Of a stretch of 24,405 nucleotides of DNA, positions 22,890 through 24,405 are shown piece by piece. The notes under the pieces were generated by a model. The model did not search any database and was not told the origin of the DNA. It saw nothing but the letters and a program-made list of their open reading frames with translations. The translations under genes were made by a program, and so were the position numbers. Location of the stretch: NCBI GenBank assembly GCA_042088665.1, contig JBELMB010000068.1:1-24405 (forward strand). The letters run 5' to 3'. The DNA is from JBELMB01 sp042088665. Its GTDB lineage: Bacteria; Pseudomonadota; Alphaproteobacteria; Rhodobacterales; Rhodobacteraceae. Each line of letters starts with the position of its first letter. The stretch's first letter is position 1.

Positions 22890-23101
22890 GGGGATGTGGT
22901 CTGCCGTGTTCGGGTTTGAATCGCAAGTCCAATAGACGTTTTTGCGGTGTTCGTGTGTGCACATTGACTGGCAACTGCAGATCAGCAGGCATCGGGCCTG
23001 CCGGTTTGGATGCCAATTGCCGCAATGATGCGCACAGGGGTCTTTTCATGCGATCAAAGTCACTGTAGAGGAAGCTCGGTGAGTCGTTCCAAACGCTCAG
23101 A

Positions 23102-23177
23102 GCCCCTATAGCTCAGCTGGTAGAGCAACTGATTTGTAATCAGTAGGTCCGCGGTTCGAGTCCGTGTGGGGGCACCA
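23102..23177 (+). tRNA. tRNA-Thr (anticodon TGT)
   Basis: A 76-nt cloverleaf. The acceptor stem GCCCCTA pairs with TGGGGGC with one wobble, the D arm is GCTCAGCTGGTAGAGC, and the anticodon stem ACTGA/TCAGT holds loop TTTGTAA with anticodon TGT at 23135-23137. The T arm is CGCGG-TTCGAGT-CCGTG, the discriminator is A and CCA is encoded at 23175-23177. It reads ACA threonine codons. An integrase gene begins 138 bp downstream in the same direction, the usual picture of a tRNA 3' end used as attachment site. Confidence 0.95.
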
Positions 23178-23215
23178 TTCGCCTTTCTCATAGTCACTAG
23201 TAGTGCCCCATAATG

Positions 23216-23231
23216 CCCATGTTTTCATGGG
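23216..23231. repeat. Short hairpin between tRNA-Thr and integrase
   Basis: CCCATG and CATGGG pair around TTTT, followed on the plus strand by a T/G-rich stretch. It could be a weak terminator for the tRNA transcript or part of the integrase attachment region. Confidence 0.4.
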
Positions 23232-23246
23232 TTTGTGCGTTTGTCC

Positions 23247-23270
23247 GTGACCATACCACTTCATGGTGAC
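23247..23270. repeat. Imperfect 8-bp inverted repeat upstream of the integrase
   Basis: GTGACCAT (23247-23254) and ATGGTGAC (23263-23270) are inverted with one mismatch and 8 bp between. It lies 45 bp before the integrase start and may be an arm-type integrase or excisionase site, or an operator for the integrase gene. Confidence 0.35.
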
Positions 23271-23314
23271 ACACTGTTTTTCACATAGTATGGTGGCCCA
23301 AAAGGTGGGCTTCC

Positions 23315-24405
23315 ATGACCAAGATCAACACCCTGTCGCATATGAAAGTAAAGTCGCTCGGGCCAGGAAAGCACTTTGATGGCCAAGGGCTTATGCTTGT
23401 CAAAAGCCGAAAAGAGCTGGGCAAGTGGATGCTTCGGCTCATGGTAGACGGAAAAAGACGCGAGATGGGGCTGGGCCGGTGGCCCGATGTGTCCATTGCT
23501 GAGGCCCGGGAGCGCGCGGCAGAAGCGCGCAAACAGTTGCGCGATGGCGTTGATCCGATCCAAGCCCGCCAAGCCGAGCAGCGTCGTCACAAACGCCTCA
23601 CCGTCGCTGAAGCCATCGACCAATGCTACAAAGCCCGCCAAGCCGAACTCAAGAACGACGGCCAAGCCGGTCGCTGGCTCTCTCCCCTCTCGGTGCACGT
23701 CATCCCCAAAATCGGCAACATGGCTATTGAGGATGTGGATCAGCACGTCCTCAAGCAGACCCTCGAACCCATCTGGCACGAGAAAGCTGACACGGCGCGA
23801 AAGGCGATGAACCGGATGAACCTCACGCTCAAGCACGCCGCTGCGCTGGGTCTCGACGTCGATCTGCAAGCGGTGATGAAGACGCAGGCGCTCCTCGGTA
23901 AACGGCGGCACGAGGTCAAGCACATCCCCTCTCTCCCCTACCAGAATGCCCCCACGTTCTATCGCTGGCTGTGCGACCAAAACTCTCTGTCGGCGCAGGC
24001 GCTGCGGTTTCTCATTCTTACCGTTGCACGCACGAGCGAGGTGCGGTTTGCGACGACCAGCGAGATCGAGGGCGACCTCTGGACACTCGATCCGAAGCGC
24101 ACCAAGACAGCGACCGTGCACCGGGTGCCGCTCTCTGGCGAGGCGCGCGCCGTGATCGAAAATCGGTTGGTGGTCGGCGACAGTGATCTGCTCTTCCCCT
24201 CTCCACGGGGCAAGCCCATGTCCGACGCCACCATGAGCCGGATGATGGAACGCGAGGGGTATGACGCGCGACCGCACGGCTTCCGCGCGACGTTCCGTAC
24301 CTGGGTTGAAGAATGCACGGACGCTTCGTTTGAAGTGAAAGAAACGGCGCTTGGGCACCAGGTTGGCAGTGAGGTTGAGCGCGCGTATCAGCGCAGCGAC
24401 TTGCT
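23315..24405 (+). CDS. P4-type tyrosine integrase, C-terminus cut by window edge
   Basis: 363 codons are visible, open to the right edge. The N-terminal DUF4102-type arm-binding domain (LSHMKVKSLGPGKHFDGQGL, then LGRWPDVSIAEARERAAEAR) is followed by a core-binding helical domain (about 105-200) and the catalytic domain. Catalytic residues are Arg239 (VARTSEVR), His321 and Arg324 (HGFRATFR), His348 (LGHQV) and the nucleophile Tyr358 (AYQRSD). Only the last few dozen residues should be missing. The ATG at 23315 is preceded by AAGGTGGG. Integrases of this group insert islands and prophages into tRNA genes; the adjacent tRNA-Thr is the expected target, so mobile DNA should extend to the right of the window. 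Confidence 0.92.
   Translation, partial: MTKINTLSHMKVKSLGPGKHFDGQGLMLVKSRKELGKWMLRLMVDGKRREMGLGRWPDVSIAEARERAAEARKQLRDGVDPIQARQAEQRRHKRLTVAEAIDQCYKARQAELKNDGQAGRWLSPLSVHVIPKIGNMAIEDVDQHVLKQTLEPIWHEKADTARKAMNRMNLTLKHAAALGLDVDLQAVMKTQALLGKRRHEVKHIPSLPYQNAPTFYRWLCDQNSLSAQALRFLILTVARTSEVRFATTSEIEGDLWTLDPKRTKTATVHRVPLSGEARAVIENRLVVGDSDLLFPSPRGKPMSDATMSRMMEREGYDARPHGFRATFRTWVEECTDASFEVKETALGHQVGSEVERAYQRSDL

Noticed and set aside
23261..24358. Minus-strand frame of 365 codons near the right edge
   Set aside because: It is the complement of the integrase, whose plus-strand frame contains the full R-HxxR-H-Y set.
1..24405. CRISPR arrays, rRNA genes, insertion-sequence ends and toxin-antitoxin pairs
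   Set aside because: I looked for regularly spaced repeats, transposases and paired small toxin or antitoxin genes and saw none. The only regular repeats are the short 15-bp and 12-bp tandems.

Overview
The window is high-GC DNA with the gene content and protein style of a marine alphaproteobacterium of the Rhodobacteraceae (Roseobacter group). The clues are a DUF2312/GapR protein, an Anbu peptidase operon, a ScfR/RamB-type regulator with a Cys-rich C-terminus, an SLC5-type sensor kinase, a FliM-like protein and an alphaproteobacterial tRNA-Thr. This placement rests on recognition of protein families, not on a database search.

Region 1 (1-10527) looks like one functional module for uptake and sensing of short-chain carboxylates. 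On the minus strand, in transcription order, lie a Tat-exported solute-binding protein, LivH- and LivM-type permeases, LivG- and LivF-type ATPases and the first 30 codons of acetyl-CoA synthetase. Strong hairpins lie after the binding-protein gene and between livF and acs. Divergently on the plus strand are a ScfR/RamB-family regulator, a single-domain response regulator, a two-TM protein and an SLC5-STAC-histidine kinase fusion; the last three have overlapping start and stop codons. TTTGCAAA-like sites, resembling RamB operators, lie in both control regions. The substrate is inferred from context only.

Region 2 (10639-11867) holds a FliM/FliN C-domain protein with an acidic tail and its own terminator. 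Region 3 (12106-14400) is a minus-strand sulfur operon: a persulfide-dioxygenase-like metallo-hydrolase, two half-size YeeE/YedE sulfur transporters and a DUF442/TIGR01244 sulfurtransferase. Its promoter carries a SqrR-like dyad, and a good FnrL-type box lies upstream. A stretch of about 380 bases without a convincing gene follows.

Region 4 (14778-17862) contains a small coiled-coil protein, a fused enoyl-CoA hydratase/hydroxyacyl-CoA dehydrogenase-like protein whose dehydrogenase half appears inactive, a small two-TM protein (minus strand) and a GapR-family nucleoid protein. Region 5 (17985-21922) is the conserved Anbu set: ATP-grasp, alpha-E, transglutaminase and Anbu peptidase. Five degenerate 15-bp repeats separate it from a convergent gene of unknown function.

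Region 6 (23102-24405) is a tRNA-Thr(TGT) followed by a P4-type tyrosine integrase that runs off the right edge. This is probably the left boundary of a genomic island whose cargo lies outside the window.
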